DNA of 64,000 nucleotides from Ferrigenium straubiae (GCA_019449655.1 JAHQXD010000002.1:384321-448320), one strand, 5' to 3'. Positions 35,604-45,565 are shown, counted from the first letter of the stretch. Numbers and translations: made by a program. The notes: generated from the sequence alone by a model not told the origin.

Positions 35604-36959
35604 ATGGACAGTGCGGCGCAAAGCACGCAGAATTGCGCTGTTTCCGGCCAAACGATGCGAATGGACAAGATCGGCAAATACGAAATCGAGCGCGAACTCG
35701 GCAGCGGGGCGACCAGCACCGTGTATCTGGCCACAGATACCTTCAGCAGGCAGCAGGTTGCCATCAAGCTGTTCGACCTGGAGAGCCTGCGCGACCCAGC
35801 CAGCGCCAAGGTCTACCGCAAGCTGCTGATGACGGAAGCCTCGCTGGCGGGCAAGCTGTCCCACCCGCATATCGCGAAGATCCTCGATGCGGTGATGGAG
35901 GGCGATCTCAATTACATGGTGATGGAATACGTCGAGGGCAGCACGCTCGAGCGGTACGCCGAGGTGGACAACCTGCTGCCGATCAGCGCGATCGCGGAAA
36001 TCACCTACAAATGCTGCAAGGCGCTCGAATACGCGCAGTATCAGGGGGTAATCCACCGCGACATCAAGCCGGCCAACATCCTCCTGCAGGGCGAAACCAA
36101 TATCAAGATTTCCGATTTCGGCGCGGCGGTCATCCAGAACCAGCAGACCACCCAGGTCAGCGGGGTGGGCTCGCCGGCCTATATGTCGCCCGAGCAGGTC
36201 AAGGAATTGCCGCTGACGCACCAGACCGATATCTATTCGCTGGGTGTGGTGATGTACAAGCTGCTCACCGGCAAGCTGCCCTTCGATGCGAGCAACAACT
36301 TCAGCATGATTTACCAGATACTCAACATCGAGCCGCCGCCGCCCAGCGTGTTCCGCCCGGAAGTGCCAGAGGAGCTGGATGCGATCGTGTGGCGCGCCAT
36401 GGAGAAGGATACGGCCAGGCGCTATCAGGCCTGGGATGAATTTGCGCGCGATCTGGTCGGGTTTTTCAGCCATGTGACGGCAGTGCGGGAAGAGATCTTC
36501 GATACCGAAAAATTCGACACCCTGCGCGGCCTCGCATTCTTCAAAAATTTCAGCGACGTGGAACTTTGGGAGGTGTTGCGCATCAGTGACTGGCGCAGAG
36601 TTCAGGAAGCGGAATATATCCTGCACGATGGCGAAAGCGGGCGCGCCTTTTACATCCTGGCGCAGGGTACGGTGCGCGTGGTCAAGCAGGGCAGGCTGTT
36701 GAGTTTGCTGCATCGCGGCGACTGTTTCGGCGAAATGGCGCACCTCTCCGAGCATGAATTTGTACGCAGCACCGACGTGATCGCCAAGAGCGATACGGTG
36801 CTGATCGAAATCAACCCGGACGTGCTGGTGCGCGCTTCGACGGGATGTCGCTTCCAGTTCGGCGATGCATTTTTGCGCATGCTGGTAAGGCGGCTTGCGG
36901 TGGCGAACAAGCGCATCTCGCATCTGCTGGCGGATCAGGATCAAACAGAAAGGGAATAG
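35604..36959 (+). CDS. Ser/Thr protein kinase with C-terminal cNMP-binding domain (second copy)
   Basis: A 451-residue protein, paralogous to the product at 16891-18174. The kinase domain has GSGATSTVYLA, Lys55, HRDIKPANILL, DFGAAV and GSPAYMSPEQ. From about residue 315 a cNMP-binding fold has FGEMAHLSEHEFVRSTDV as cassette. No membrane helix is visible. The start is uncertain: ATGs at 35604, 35655 and 35661 are all possible and none has a good ribosome site; the 35661 start best matches the paralogue. A rhodanese and a TusA-like gene follow directly. The divergent BepA gene starts 75 bases upstream. Confidence 0.85.
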   Translation: MDSAAQSTQNCAVSGQTMRMDKIGKYEIERELGSGATSTVYLATDTFSRQQVAIKLFDLESLRDPASAKVYRKLLMTEASLAGKLSHPHIAKILDAVMEGDLNYMVMEYVEGSTLERYAEVDNLLPISAIAEITYKCCKALEYAQYQGVIHRDIKPANILLQGETNIKISDFGAAVIQNQQTTQVSGVGSPAYMSPEQVKELPLTHQTDIYSLGVVMYKLLTGKLPFDASNNFSMIYQILNIEPPPPSVFRPEVPEELDAIVWRAMEKDTARRYQAWDEFARDLVGFFSHVTAVREEIFDTEKFDTLRGLAFFKNFSDVELWEVLRISDWRRVQEAEYILHDGESGRAFYILAQGTVRVVKQGRLLSLLHRGDCFGEMAHLSEHEFVRSTDVIAKSDTVLIEINPDVLVRASTGCRFQFGDAFLRMLVRRLAVANKRISHLLADQDQTERE

Positions 36960-36962
36960 GCA

Positions 36963-37280
36963 ATGTCAGGTTTCAAAAACATCAGCGTCGCCGAGCTCGA
37001 AGCGATGCTGCAGCAGGGCAAGGTGCACTTGGTGGATGTGCGCACCGATGCGGAAGTGGCGCGCGGCAAAATCCCGCAGGGCATATCCCTGCCGCTGCAT
37101 CTTTTGCCGATGCGGCTCGGCGAGGTGGATAAGACCAGGCCCACGGTGTTCTACTGCCAGATGGGCGGGCGCTCGGCGCAGGCCGCTGCCTTTGCCGCCG
37201 CGAATGGTTTTTTCGACGTGTACAACCTGCAGGGCGGTATCGCCGCCTGGATGCAGGCCGGTTTGCCGGTGGGGGCGTGA
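36963..37280 (+). CDS. Single-domain rhodanese
   Basis: A 105-residue rhodanese-fold protein with HLVDVRTDAEVARGKI and active-site Cys in FYCQMGGRSAQAA. It can carry a persulfide or transfer sulfane sulfur. It lies three bases after the kinase gene and overlaps a TusA-like gene, a sulfur-relay pair that sits unexpectedly in a signalling operon. Confidence 0.9.
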   Translation: MSGFKNISVAELEAMLQQGKVHLVDVRTDAEVARGKIPQGISLPLHLLPMRLGEVDKTRPTVFYCQMGGRSAQAAAFAAANGFFDVYNLQGGIAAWMQAGLPVGA

Positions 37281-37510
37281 TGGAATTCGATATGGAACTG
37301 GATGCGCGCAAGCTGAGCTGTCCGCTGCCCATCCTGCGCACCAAGAAATCCCTGTCGCAGCTGAGCGGCGGGCAGGTGCTCAGGGTGCTGGCGACCGATC
37401 CGGAATCGCCCAAGGACTTTGTGGTGTTCTGCCGCCAGACCGGCAACGAACTCCTGTCCTCGACCGAAGAGAACGGCGAATTTACGTTCCTGATCCGCCG
37501 CCGCGCTTAA
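37280..37510 (+). CDS. TusA/SirA-like sulfur carrier
   Basis: A 76-residue protein with the family signature LDARKLSCPLPILRTKKSL near the N-terminus, its Cys being the persulfide carrier, and a second Cys in VFCRQTGN. It is likely a partner of the rhodanese that it overlaps (ATGA at 37280). A start at 37277 (GTG) or 37292 (ATG) is also possible. TusA-type proteins feed sulfur to tRNA thiolation, cofactors or sulfur oxidation; which applies here is unknown. Confidence 0.88.
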   Translation: MEFDMELDARKLSCPLPILRTKKSLSQLSGGQVLRVLATDPESPKDFVVFCRQTGNELLSSTEENGEFTFLIRRRA

Positions 37511-37526
37511 GTTTCAAAAACGACTA

Positions 37527-37617
37527 TCCACGAAAAACACGAAGGGCACGAAAGCATCACGCCGGTGATTGGTTTTTATTTCGTGAGTTTCGTGTTTTTC
37601 GTGGACTGATTAGTCCA
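37527..37617. repeat. 17-bp perfect inverted repeat, possible bidirectional terminator
   Basis: The sequence at 37527-37543 (starting TCCACGAAAAACACGAA) is the exact reverse complement of 37589-37605, with a 45-base loop. An overlapping shorter hairpin (GTGGACT 37601-37607 with AGTCCAC 37612-37618) is mutually exclusive with it and touches the valS stop. Short CACGAA units recur inside. The element fills the gap between convergent tusA-like and valS genes, and similar CACGAA-rich intergenic elements occur in many bacteria (general knowledge). Confidence 0.7.
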
Positions 37618-40449
37618 CTAACCAAGCTTATTCCGCTGTGCCTGCAGTTGCTCCAGCGTCGCGCCAAAACCCTCCATGCGCTTGCGTTCCTGCTCCACCA
37701 CGGCGGCGGGCGCGCGATCTACGAAGCTGGCGTTGGACAGCTTGGCTTTCGCTTTTTCTACTTCGCCCTGCAGGCGCGCGATCTCCTTGTCCAGCCGTTC
37801 GCGTTCCGCCGCAACGTCGATCTCGATCTTGAGCATGAGGCGGAAATCGCCGGCGATCTGTACCGGAGCGTCTGAATCGGGCAGGGCATCTCCCGTCGCG
37901 GATACTTCGGAAAGTCTTGCCAGCGCCGCGAGATAAGGCGCGTAGGCTTCGATCGTATTTTTGTCACCGGCGGCAGCCAGCGGCACCTTCTGCGCCGGCG
38001 AAAGATTCATCTCGCCGCGCAGGCTGCGGCAGGCGTTGACCATGGCCTTCAGCGTCGCCACCCACGCCTCGGATTTTTCGTCGCAGCGCGCCAGGTCGGC
38101 GCGCGGATAGGCCTGCAGCATGATGCTCTCGCCGCTGCGCCCTGCGACCGGAGCGACCTTCTGCCAGAGCTCCTCGGTGATGAACGGGATCAGCGGATGG
38201 GCGAGGCGCAGGGTGGTCTCCAGCGCGCGCACCAGCGTGCGCCGCGTGGCGCGCTGCTGCGCCTCGCTGCCATTCTGCATCTGCACCTTGGCGAGTTCCA
38301 CGTACCAGTCGCAGTATTCGTCCCAGACGAACTCGTAGATTGCCTTGGCCAGCAGGTCGAAACGGTAGTCGGCATAATGCCTCACCACCTCGTCCTCGAC
38401 GCGCTGCAGCAGGCTGGTGATCCAGCGGTCGGCTGCAGAGAAATCAAGATAACCGCTGTGACAGGATTCCTTACCGTGCGGCTCCAGCCCGCAGTCCTTG
38501 CCCTCGCAGTTCATCAGCACGAAGCGCGTGGCGTTCCACAGCTTGTTGCAGAAGTTGCGGTAACCCTCGCAGCGCTGCATGTCGAATTTGATGTCGCGCC
38601 CCGGCGAGGCGAGGCTGGCGAAGGTGAAACGCAGGGCATCGGTGCCGAACGCGGGGATGCCGTTCGGGTATTCCTTGCGTGTGCGTTTCTCGATCTGTTC
38701 CGCCTGTTTCGGGTTCATCAGGCCGCTGGTGCGCTTCTTCACCAGGTCTTCGAGGCCGATGCCGTCGATCAGGTCGATCGGGTCGAGCACGTTGCCCTTG
38801 GACTTGGACATCTTCTGCCCTTCCGCGTCGCGGATCAGGCCATGCACGTACACATCCCGGAACGGAATCTTGCCGGTGATGTGTTTGGTCATCATCACCA
38901 TGCGCGCAACCCAGAAAAAGATGATGTCGAAGCCGGTGACCAGCACCGAGGAGGGCAGGTATTGCTGCACGAACGGGTTCTGTGCGTTGAACGGTTTTCC
39001 CTCTTCCCAGCCCAGCGTGGAGAACGGCCATAGTGCGGAGGAGAACCAGGTATCGAGCACGTCCGGGTCGCGCATGAGCATGCCGGCGTAGCCCGCGTTG
39101 TCTGCCAGATGGCGCGCTTCGGCTTCATCGCGCGCGACGAACACCTCGCCGTTCACGCCGTACCACGCGGGAATCTGATGCCCCCACCAGAGTTGGCGCG
39201 AAATGCACCAGTCCTGGATGTTGTTGAGCCACTGGTTGTAGGTGTTGACCCAGTTTTCGGGGTGGAACCTGATCTCGCCGCTGGCGACGCATTCCAGCGC
39301 CTGTTCGGTGATGCTCTTACCCTCTTTACCCGGCTTGCTCATCGCGACGAACCACTGGTCGGTGAGCATCGGCTCGATCACCACGCCGGTGCGGTCGCCG
39401 CGCGGCACCTTGAGTCTGTGTTTCTCGGCCTTTTCGAACAGACCGTCTGCTTCGAGGTCGGTAACGATAGCTTTGCGTGCGTTGAATCGATCCATGCCGC
39501 GATATTTCGCCGGGGCGTGGTCGTTGATCTTCGCATCCAGTGTGAGTATGGAGATCATCGGAAGCGCATGGCGCTGCCCCACCGCATAGTCGTTGAAGTC
39601 ATGCGCGGGCGTGACCTTGACCACGCCGGTGCCGAATTCCTTATCCACGTATTCGTCCGCGATGATCGGGATGTCGCGCCCGCACAGCGGCAGCGTGATC
39701 TGTTTGCCGATCAGATGCTGGTAGCGCTCGTCTTCGGGATGCACCATCACCGCGACGTCGCCGAGCATGGTCTCGGGGCGGGTGGTGGCGATGGTCAGGT
39801 GCGTGAGGCCCTTCACGCCGTCCGGCTCGGCGAGCGGGTAGCGGATATGCCACATGAAGCCGTCTTCCTCTTCCTGTGCCACTTCGAGGTCGGAGACGGC
39901 GGTGTGCAGCTTCGGGTCCCAGTTCACCAGGCGCTTGCCGCGATAGATCAGGCCTTCGTTGTACAGGCGCACGAAGGTCTCGGTGACGGTCTTGTTCAGG
40001 CCGGGATCCATCGTGAAGCGCTCGCGCGACCAGTCGGGTGAGGTGCCGAGGCGGCGCATCTGCCGGGTGATGGTGCTGCCGGAGTATTCCTTCCACTCCC
40101 AGACCTTCTCGATGAACTTCTCGCGGCCGAGGTCGTGGCGCGAGATGCCCTGCGCGTCGAGCTGGCGTTCGACGACGATCTGCGTGGCGATGCCCGCATG
40201 GTCGGTGCCGGGCTGCCACAGCGTGTTGTCGCCGCGCATGCGGTGGTAGCGCGTCAGCGCATCCATCAGGGTCTGGTTGAAGCCGTGCCCCATGTGCAGC
40301 GTGCCCGTCACGTTGGGCGGCGGCAGCTGGATGCAAAAATTGTCTGTTTTGTTGGGGTCAAGCCCGGCCTTGAAGTAGCCGGAGGATTCCCACTTGGGAT
40401 ACCAGCGGGATTCGATGTCTTTTGGTTCAAAACTTTTGGCGAGTTCCAT
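37618..40449 (-). CDS. valS: Valyl-tRNA synthetase
   Basis: A 943-residue class I aminoacyl-tRNA synthetase with the HIGH-type motif HMGH (near residue 52), KMSKS in [10 protein letters not shown] (near residue 550), an editing domain between them, an anticodon-binding domain and a C-terminal coiled coil ([20 protein letters not shown]). Length is normal. It charges tRNA-Val and edits Thr. Last gene of the pepA-holC-DUF-valS unit on the minus strand. Confidence 0.98.
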   Translation of the reverse strand: MELAKSFEPKDIESRWYPKWESSGYFKAGLDPNKTDNFCIQLPPPNVTGTLHMGHGFNQTLMDALTRYHRMRGDNTLWQPGTDHAGIATQIVVERQLDAQGISRHDLGREKFIEKVWEWKEYSGSTITRQMRRLGTSPDWSRERFTMDPGLNKTVTETFVRLYNEGLIYRGKRLVNWDPKLHTAVSDLEVAQEEEDGFMWHIRYPLAEPDGVKGLTHLTIATTRPETMLGDVAVMVHPEDERYQHLIGKQITLPLCGRDIPIIADEYVDKEFGTGVVKVTPAHDFNDYAVGQRHALPMISILTLDAKINDHAPAKYRGMDRFNARKAIVTDLEADGLFEKAEKHRLKVPRGDRTGVVIEPMLTDQWFVAMSKPGKEGKSITEQALECVASGEIRFHPENWVNTYNQWLNNIQDWCISRQLWWGHQIPAWYGVNGEVFVARDEAEARHLADNAGYAGMLMRDPDVLDTWFSSALWPFSTLGWEEGKPFNAQNPFVQQYLPSSVLVTGFDIIFFWVARMVMMTKHITGKIPFRDVYVHGLIRDAEGQKMSKSKGNVLDPIDLIDGIGLEDLVKKRTSGLMNPKQAEQIEKRTRKEYPNGIPAFGTDALRFTFASLASPGRDIKFDMQRCEGYRNFCNKLWNATRFVLMNCEGKDCGLEPHGKESCHSGYLDFSAADRWITSLLQRVEDEVVRHYADYRFDLLAKAIYEFVWDEYCDWYVELAKVQMQNGSEAQQRATRRTLVRALETTLRLAHPLIPFITEELWQKVAPVAGRSGESIMLQAYPRADLARCDEKSEAWVATLKAMVNACRSLRGEMNLSPAQKVPLAAAGDKNTIEAYAPYLAALARLSEVSATGDALPDSDAPVQIAGDFRLMLKIEIDVAAERERLDKEIARLQGEVEKAKAKLSNASFVDRAPAAVVEQERKRMEGFGATLEQLQAQRNKLG

Positions 40450-40526
40450 GGTGTTAGGCTTCGGTGCTGCGGGAAAGGGCAGGATTATACAGGCAGTCGC
40501 GGCTCGCCCGCAGCCGGTCGATATTC

Positions 40527-40895
40527 TTAACTGTGGCTGTCCGAGTCGCTCAGCGCGTCGCGCAGTAGTTGGGGGAGTTCGGCCTTGAGCTCATCGACCG
40601 CCTGCTCGACGGCCTGGCGCTGCAGTTGTTCGAGCTGGAGGCTGAGTTTGTGGGTCAACGCGTTTTCCAGGTGTGCTTCGAGCCGCTGCAACAGCCGCTG
40701 CATTTCTTCGTCCGGGATGCATGAGGCGGGGGCGGATACTTCGGCAGCGGGTGTTTCCAGATCGGGCTCGGGCTGTGCTTCGGCGACGATCTCGGTGAGG
40801 GTCGGCAGATCGTCCGGTAGCGGTTCGTCCGCTACCTGGGTCAGCAGGGGCAGATTGTCCGGCAGGCTGTCGCCGGGCTGTCTGATGGAGGTCAT
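40527..40895 (-). CDS. Small acidic coiled-coil protein between holC and valS (DUF2486-like)
   Basis: A 122-residue protein of unknown function. Its N-terminal third is acidic and disordered-looking and repeats a short motif of the form D-x-LPxLTxx(V/I) ([18 protein letters not shown]). The C-terminal half is a predicted coiled coil ([19 protein letters not shown]). Small proteins with IPTLT-type motifs in this place beside holC occur in Burkholderia as DUF2486; I infer a relative. The start overlaps the holC stop (40892-40895). A binding role with a DNA polymerase III protein is possible but unproven. Confidence 0.8.
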   Translation of the reverse strand: MTSIRQPGDSLPDNLPLLTQVADEPLPDDLPTLTEIVAEAQPEPDLETPAAEVSAPASCIPDEEMQRLLQRLEAHLENALTHKLSLQLEQLQRQAVEQAVDELKAELPQLLRDALSDSDSHS

Positions 40896-41317
40896 GGTGC
40901 TTTGGACAGGTCGATATGGCTCAGTTCGTAGCCGCGGTCGCGATAGAACTTGAAGCGTTCGCGTCCGAGGCGGCTGCCCTCGGCATCGTGACTCACGATC
41001 TCGATGACGCGCTCGAAGCGGCTGAAGAACGGCACGCATTCGTCATGCAGGCTGATCAGCAGGTCGTAATGGGGAAAGCTGCCGTTGCCGCTGTTCAGCA
41101 CGACGGGCATCTGCCCGGCTTCGGCGGCATCGCTGCGGCAATGCGGGATGAAGGCCGTCGCGGGATAGTGCCAGAGCAGCTTGTCCAGCGCGTCGGCGGT
41201 CGCCGGGTCGTGCGCGCTGATGATCGTGCGCACACCGCTCTGCATCGCCTTGTGGCTCAACTGGCAGGCGGTGCGCAGCTTGTCGGTGGAGCCGGTGTAG
41301 AAATCGACCTTGGTCAT
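40892..41317 (-). CDS. holC: DNA polymerase III subunit chi
   Basis: A 141-residue HolC protein: MTKVDFYTGS start, RTACQLSHKAM, the FIPHC and SRFERVIEIVS segments typical of the family. Chi links the clamp loader to SSB. The ATG at 41317 overlaps the end of pepA by four bases, as in E. coli where pepA-holC-valS is also the order. The longer frame to 41746 lies within pepA. Confidence 0.93.
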   Translation of the reverse strand: MTKVDFYTGSTDKLRTACQLSHKAMQSGVRTIISAHDPATADALDKLLWHYPATAFIPHCRSDAAEAGQMPVVLNSGNGSFPHYDLLISLHDECVPFFSRFERVIEIVSHDAEGSRLGRERFKFYRDRGYELSHIDLSKAP

Positions 41318-42801
41318 TGTTTCGCCGATTGCGCGCGCCGGATCAGGTACTGCGTGAGCAGCGGCACCGGGCGGCCGGTCGCGCCCTTGTCCTTGCCGGA
41401 CTTGTGCGCCGTACCCGCAATGTCCAGGTGCGCCCAGCGGTAGTCCTTGGTGAAGCGCGACAGGAAGCAGGCGGCGGTGATGGTGCCGCCGGCGCGTCCG
41501 CCGATGTTTTGCATGTCGGCGAAGTTGCTGTCGAGCAGCGGCTGGTAGTCGTCCCACAGCGGCAGTTGCCAGGCGCGGTCGTGCGCGTATTCGCCCGCCT
41601 CGAGCAGTTCCTTCGCGAGCCTGTCCTCGTTGCTGAACAGGCCGCTGGCAACGTTGCCCAGCGCGATAACGCAGGCGCCGGTGAGGGTGGCTATGTCGAT
41701 CACGGTGTCGGGGTCGAACTTCGCCGAGTAGGTGAGCGCGTCGCACAGGATGAGGCGGCCTTCAGCATCGGTGTTGAGTATCTCGATGGTCTGCCCGGAC
41801 ATGGAGGTGACGATGTCGCCCGGCTTGGTGGCCGTGCCGCTGGGCAGGTTCTCGCAAGTCGGGATCACGCCGACGACATTCAGCTTCAGCCCCATCTCGG
41901 CGATCGCCTGCATCGTGCCGAGCACGCTGGCCGCGCCGCACATGTCGTATTTCATCTCGTCCATCTCGGCGCCCGGCTTGAGCGAGATGCCGCCGGAATC
42001 GAAGGTGATGCCCTTGCCGACCAGTACGACAGGCTTCTGTTTCTTGCCGGCGCCGTGGTATTCGAGCGTGATCAGCTTGGCGGGTTGTTCGCTGCCGCGC
42101 GTGACCGAAAGGAAGGAGCCCATGCCCAGCTTCTGCATGTCTTTCTCTTCCAGCACGGTCGCCTTGAGCTTGTGCTTTTTCGCGAGGGCCCTGGCCTGTT
42201 CGGCGAGGTAGGTCGGCGTGCAGATGTTGCCCGGCAGGTTGCCCAGGTCCTTGGTCAGCTTCATGCCGTGCGCGACAGCGGCGGCCTGGTCGAGGGCCTG
42301 TTGCGCCGCAGCGTTCGGTTTCGCGGAACAGCACAGCGTGATCTTGCGCAGGGCGGACGCGTCGGCGGGCCTGCTCTTGAGCCGGTCGCTGCGGTAGGCG
42401 GATTCGGCGGCGAGCAGCACGGCCTGCCTGATCTTCCAGGCTTCGTCGCGGTCTTTCACGGCGAGGTCGGTGAGGTACAGCGCGGCATCCTTGCAGGCGG
42501 TCTTTTTCAGCGCGCCGAAGGCGGCCTGCAGCGCATCGAGGAATTGCCTGGCGCCGAATTCGGCAGCCTTGCCGAGGCCGACCAGCAACACGCGCTCGGC
42601 GGCGGCGACATCGTGCAGCATCAGCGCGCTGCCGGCCTTGCCGTCCATGTCGCCGTGCGCGATGAGGTCGCTCAGGCGATGCGCCGCAGCCTTGTCGAGA
42701 GCCTGCGCCGCCGGCGAGAGTTTTCCGCCTTCGTATACGCCAACCACCACGCAGCCGCTGCGCTGCTTCTCCGGACTGCCTTGTTTTATGCTAAATTCCA
42801 C
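41314..42801 (-). CDS. pepA: Leucyl aminopeptidase PepA
   Basis: A 495-residue M17 aminopeptidase with the two-metal site segments VGKGITFDSGGISLKP (about 255-270) and NTDAEGRLIL (about 340-349). It releases N-terminal residues, and in E. coli also binds DNA at cer and carAB. First gene of the pepA-holC-DUF-valS operon, and divergent from lptF with only 33 bases between start codons. Confidence 0.96.
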   Translation of the reverse strand: MEFSIKQGSPEKQRSGCVVVGVYEGGKLSPAAQALDKAAAHRLSDLIAHGDMDGKAGSALMLHDVAAAERVLLVGLGKAAEFGARQFLDALQAAFGALKKTACKDAALYLTDLAVKDRDEAWKIRQAVLLAAESAYRSDRLKSRPADASALRKITLCCSAKPNAAAQQALDQAAAVAHGMKLTKDLGNLPGNICTPTYLAEQARALAKKHKLKATVLEEKDMQKLGMGSFLSVTRGSEQPAKLITLEYHGAGKKQKPVVLVGKGITFDSGGISLKPGAEMDEMKYDMCGAASVLGTMQAIAEMGLKLNVVGVIPTCENLPSGTATKPGDIVTSMSGQTIEILNTDAEGRLILCDALTYSAKFDPDTVIDIATLTGACVIALGNVASGLFSNEDRLAKELLEAGEYAHDRAWQLPLWDDYQPLLDSNFADMQNIGGRAGGTITAACFLSRFTKDYRWAHLDIAGTAHKSGKDKGATGRPVPLLTQYLIRRAQSAKQ

Positions 42802-42834
42802 GCGTTGCTCCCTATAGTAAAGACCTGCATCTCA

Positions 42835-44007
42835 ATGCCCGATTATCCGCAAACTTCCCGCATAAAGTCAAAGCCGGCGCGCACCGGGCTTTTTCAGCGC
42901 GCCCTGATAGGCGAGCTTGCCAGCAACGGGCTGCTGGTGTTTGCGGTGCTGCTGGGCATCGTGGTGATAAGCCAGCTGATACGCCTGCTGGGCGAGGCGG
43001 TCAGCGGCTTGATCGCGGTGGATGGCGTGCTGGCGCTGCTGGGCTTCAGCGCCATGAACTATCTCCCGGTGCTGCTTTCAATCAGCCTGTTCGTTTCCAT
43101 CATCCTCACGCTGTCGCGCTGTTACCGCGACAGTGAGATGGTGGTGTGGTTCTGCTGCGGAGCCGGGCTGGGGCGCTGGATACGCCCGGTGATGCTGTAT
43201 GCCTTGCCGGTGGTCGGGGTGATCGCCCTGCTCAGCCTGGTGCTGTCGCCATGGGCGCTGCAGAAGGCCGATGAATTCAAGAAAAAGCTGGAAAGCCGCG
43301 ACGATGTGGCTGCCGCGACCCCGGGGTCGTTCCGAGAATCGAAACAGGCCGACCGGGTGTATTTTGTCGAGAACATGTACCCCGGGTCGAATCGCGTCAG
43401 CAATGTCTTCGTGCGCTCGGAGCAGAACGGCAAGCTCGGCACGATGGTCGCGCGGCAGGGGGTGCAGGAAACCTTGCCGAACGGGGACCGCTTCCTGGTA
43501 TTGCTCAACGGCACGCGCTATGAAGGCGTGCCCGGCCAGCGCGACTACAGCATCGTCGAGTTCGAGCGCTATGCGATACGCATTGACAGTGCGCCACCCA
43601 AGCTGGCAGAGCCTTGGGCGCGCACCATGCCGACAGTGGAACTATGGCGCAACCGCACGACTTGGGATATTGCCGAACTGGAATGGCGGGTAGGGCTGCC
43701 GATCAGTGCCTTGATCCTCGCCCTGTTGGCGATCCCCTTGGGCCACGTCAATCCGCGCGCCGGCCGTTCGCTCAACCTGGTGCTTGCGATCGTGCTGTAT
43801 ATGCTCTACAACAATATGATCAGCGTGACCAATGCGTGGGTCGGGCAGGGCAAGTTGTCGCCTGGCGTCGGGCTGTGGGGTATCCATACGGTGATGCTGG
43901 TGATAACGGCACTGATGTTTTATCGCCGCATGACATTGTTTTCGCTGCGCAGGGTAATGGCGAAAAAGAGCCAGCCTTCCTCCGATGAACTCGGGGTAAA
44001 AGCATGA
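42835..44007 (+). CDS. lptF: LPS export permease LptF
   Basis: A 390-residue permease of the YjgP/YjgQ family: six membrane helices (three at each end) with a periplasmic beta-jellyroll domain between. The typical FQRALIGELASNGLLVF appears near residue 23. With LptG and LptB it extracts LPS from the inner membrane. The N-terminal extension before FQRAL is about 20 residues and no clear ribosome site precedes ATG 42835. lptG overlaps by ATGA. Confidence 0.94.
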   Translation: MPDYPQTSRIKSKPARTGLFQRALIGELASNGLLVFAVLLGIVVISQLIRLLGEAVSGLIAVDGVLALLGFSAMNYLPVLLSISLFVSIILTLSRCYRDSEMVVWFCCGAGLGRWIRPVMLYALPVVGVIALLSLVLSPWALQKADEFKKKLESRDDVAAATPGSFRESKQADRVYFVENMYPGSNRVSNVFVRSEQNGKLGTMVARQGVQETLPNGDRFLVLLNGTRYEGVPGQRDYSIVEFERYAIRIDSAPPKLAEPWARTMPTVELWRNRTTWDIAELEWRVGLPISALILALLAIPLGHVNPRAGRSLNLVLAIVLYMLYNNMISVTNAWVGQGKLSPGVGLWGIHTVMLVITALMFYRRMTLFSLRRVMAKKSQPSSDELGVKA

Positions 44008-45080
44008 ACCTGCTGACGCGTTATCTCGGCCGCGAAATCTACCTCAGCATTGCACTGGTGTTTGCAGGGCTCATCATGCTGTTCGCCTTTCTGGATTTGA
44101 TCCATGAACTGAATATCATGGGGCAGGGGCAGTACCATCTGGGGTATGTACTGCTGTTCGTGATCCTGACCATCCCCGGCCATGTTTACGAACTGTTCCC
44201 GGTGGCGGTGCTGGTGGGCACGATTTTCGCGCTGGTGCAGATGGCGGCCAGTTCGGAGCTGACCGTTTATCGCTCGTCCGGAGCGTCGCTGTGGCAGATG
44301 ATAGGCGCGCTGTTCAGGATTGCGCTGCCGCTGGTGGTGCTGAGTTTTATCTGCAGCGAATTCATCGCCCCGCCGAGCGAGCGGATGGCGCAGCAATTGC
44401 GCCTGAAGGCGCAGAATGCGCAGGTCTCGCTCAAGGAGTTCCGCTCCGGCGTATGGGTCAAGGATGACCGCAGCTTCGTAAATGTTAAGAGCGTGATGCC
44501 GGATACCAGTCTGCTGAACATCGACATTTACCGTTTCGACGACACCTATCACCTCGAGGCGATCACCCATGCCAAGCGTGCCAACTTTCTCGAAGAGGGG
44601 CGCTGGCAACTCGAGGAGGTGATGGAGACCCGCTTCGGCAAACAGGGAACTGCTATTGTTACAGTTCCCAGCCAGGAATGGCGTTCGGCGCTGAATCCGG
44701 GCATCCTGAGCGTGCTGCTGGTGGTGCCGGAGCAAATGTCCACCTACGGCCTGTACCAATACACCAGCCACCTGAAGGATAACCGCCAGAAAAGCACGCG
44801 CTACGAAATTGCGATGTGGAACAAGCTGGTTTATCCATTTGCATTAATGGTAATGATGCTGCTGGCGCTGCCGTTTGCGTCCTACCACCGGCGTGCGGGC
44901 GGGATAGGCGCGATGGTATTCATGGGCATCGTGCTCGGCCTGGTGTTTCATTTCGTCGGGCGGCTGTTCGCCAACCTGGGCGCGCTTAATGACTGGCAGC
45001 CATTCGCCAGCGCTACTGCGATGACGGGCCTATTCCTGTTGCTGGGGATGCTGATGCTGTGGTGGACCGAGCGGCGCTGA
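44004..45080 (+). CDS. lptG: LPS export permease LptG
   Basis: A 358-residue partner of LptF, starting MNLLTRYLGREIYLSIALVF, with three plus three membrane helices and a periplasmic domain. The C-terminal helices (ALMVMMLLALPFA, FHFVGRLFANLG) are typical. Translational coupling with lptF (ATGA at 44004) fits equimolar LptF:LptG. Confidence 0.95.
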   Translation: MNLLTRYLGREIYLSIALVFAGLIMLFAFLDLIHELNIMGQGQYHLGYVLLFVILTIPGHVYELFPVAVLVGTIFALVQMAASSELTVYRSSGASLWQMIGALFRIALPLVVLSFICSEFIAPPSERMAQQLRLKAQNAQVSLKEFRSGVWVKDDRSFVNVKSVMPDTSLLNIDIYRFDDTYHLEAITHAKRANFLEEGRWQLEEVMETRFGKQGTAIVTVPSQEWRSALNPGILSVLLVVPEQMSTYGLYQYTSHLKDNRQKSTRYEIAMWNKLVYPFALMVMMLLALPFASYHRRAGGIGAMVFMGIVLGLVFHFVGRLFANLGALNDWQPFASATAMTGLFLLLGMLMLWWTERR

Positions 45081-45133
45081 CGGGCGTCGAAAAACTGCCA
45101 ATCCCGGTCGCAAGCGATGTTCTTCAATCCCCG

Positions 45134-45550
45134 TCAATTGCCGCCGGAGGGTGGTGATGCAGCCGGGATGCCGCTGGCAGATTGCAGGGACTTTGCTTTC
45201 TGATCCTGCTTGATCATCTGCTTCACCTGCTCGCGTTTTTCCGCCGGCACCTTGCTGAAGGCGCGGTATTTTTCGCGGGCGGCGTTGCGTTGTTCAGGAG
45301 TGAGCTTACTCCATACCTCAAGGCGGTCGCGGAAGCGTTTCTTCTGTTCGGGAGTGAGATTCGGGTAGCGCTTGGCTGTTTTGAGCAGGCGGTGCTGCTG
45401 CTGCTCGGGCAGGCTATCCCACTGCTGCGACAAGGGGGCGAGGGCTTCATGTTGCAGGGGAGTGAGCGAGTGCCACGGTGTCGTTGCTGCGCTGGCAGGC
45501 ATGCCGGTCAAGCCCAGCAACAAGAAAGCAATGATTAGTGGATTTCGCAT
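45134..45550 (-). CDS. DUF3106 exported protein
   Basis: A 138-residue exported protein with a signal peptide cut near ASAATT, then repeated Trp/Leu-Thr-Pro segments (WHSLTPLQHEAL, WDSLPEQQQHRLL, YPNLTPEQKKRF, WSKLTPEQRNAA) characteristic of DUF3106. The function of the family is unknown; the repeats resemble those of periplasmic CpxP/Spy-like helical chaperones. I chose ATG 45550; a TTG at 45562 would add four residues. Last gene of the sigma factor unit. Confidence 0.85.
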   Translation of the reverse strand: MRNPLIIAFLLLGLTGMPASAATTPWHSLTPLQHEALAPLSQQWDSLPEQQQHRLLKTAKRYPNLTPEQKKRFRDRLEVWSKLTPEQRNAAREKYRAFSKVPAEKREQVKQMIKQDQKAKSLQSASGIPAASPPSGGN

Positions 45551-45565
45551 GGATCGGAACAAGAA

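Noticed and set aside
37527..37605. CACGAA units as a CRISPR-like array
   Set aside because: Units are too short and irregular, and the arms form one inverted repeat rather than direct repeats with spacers.
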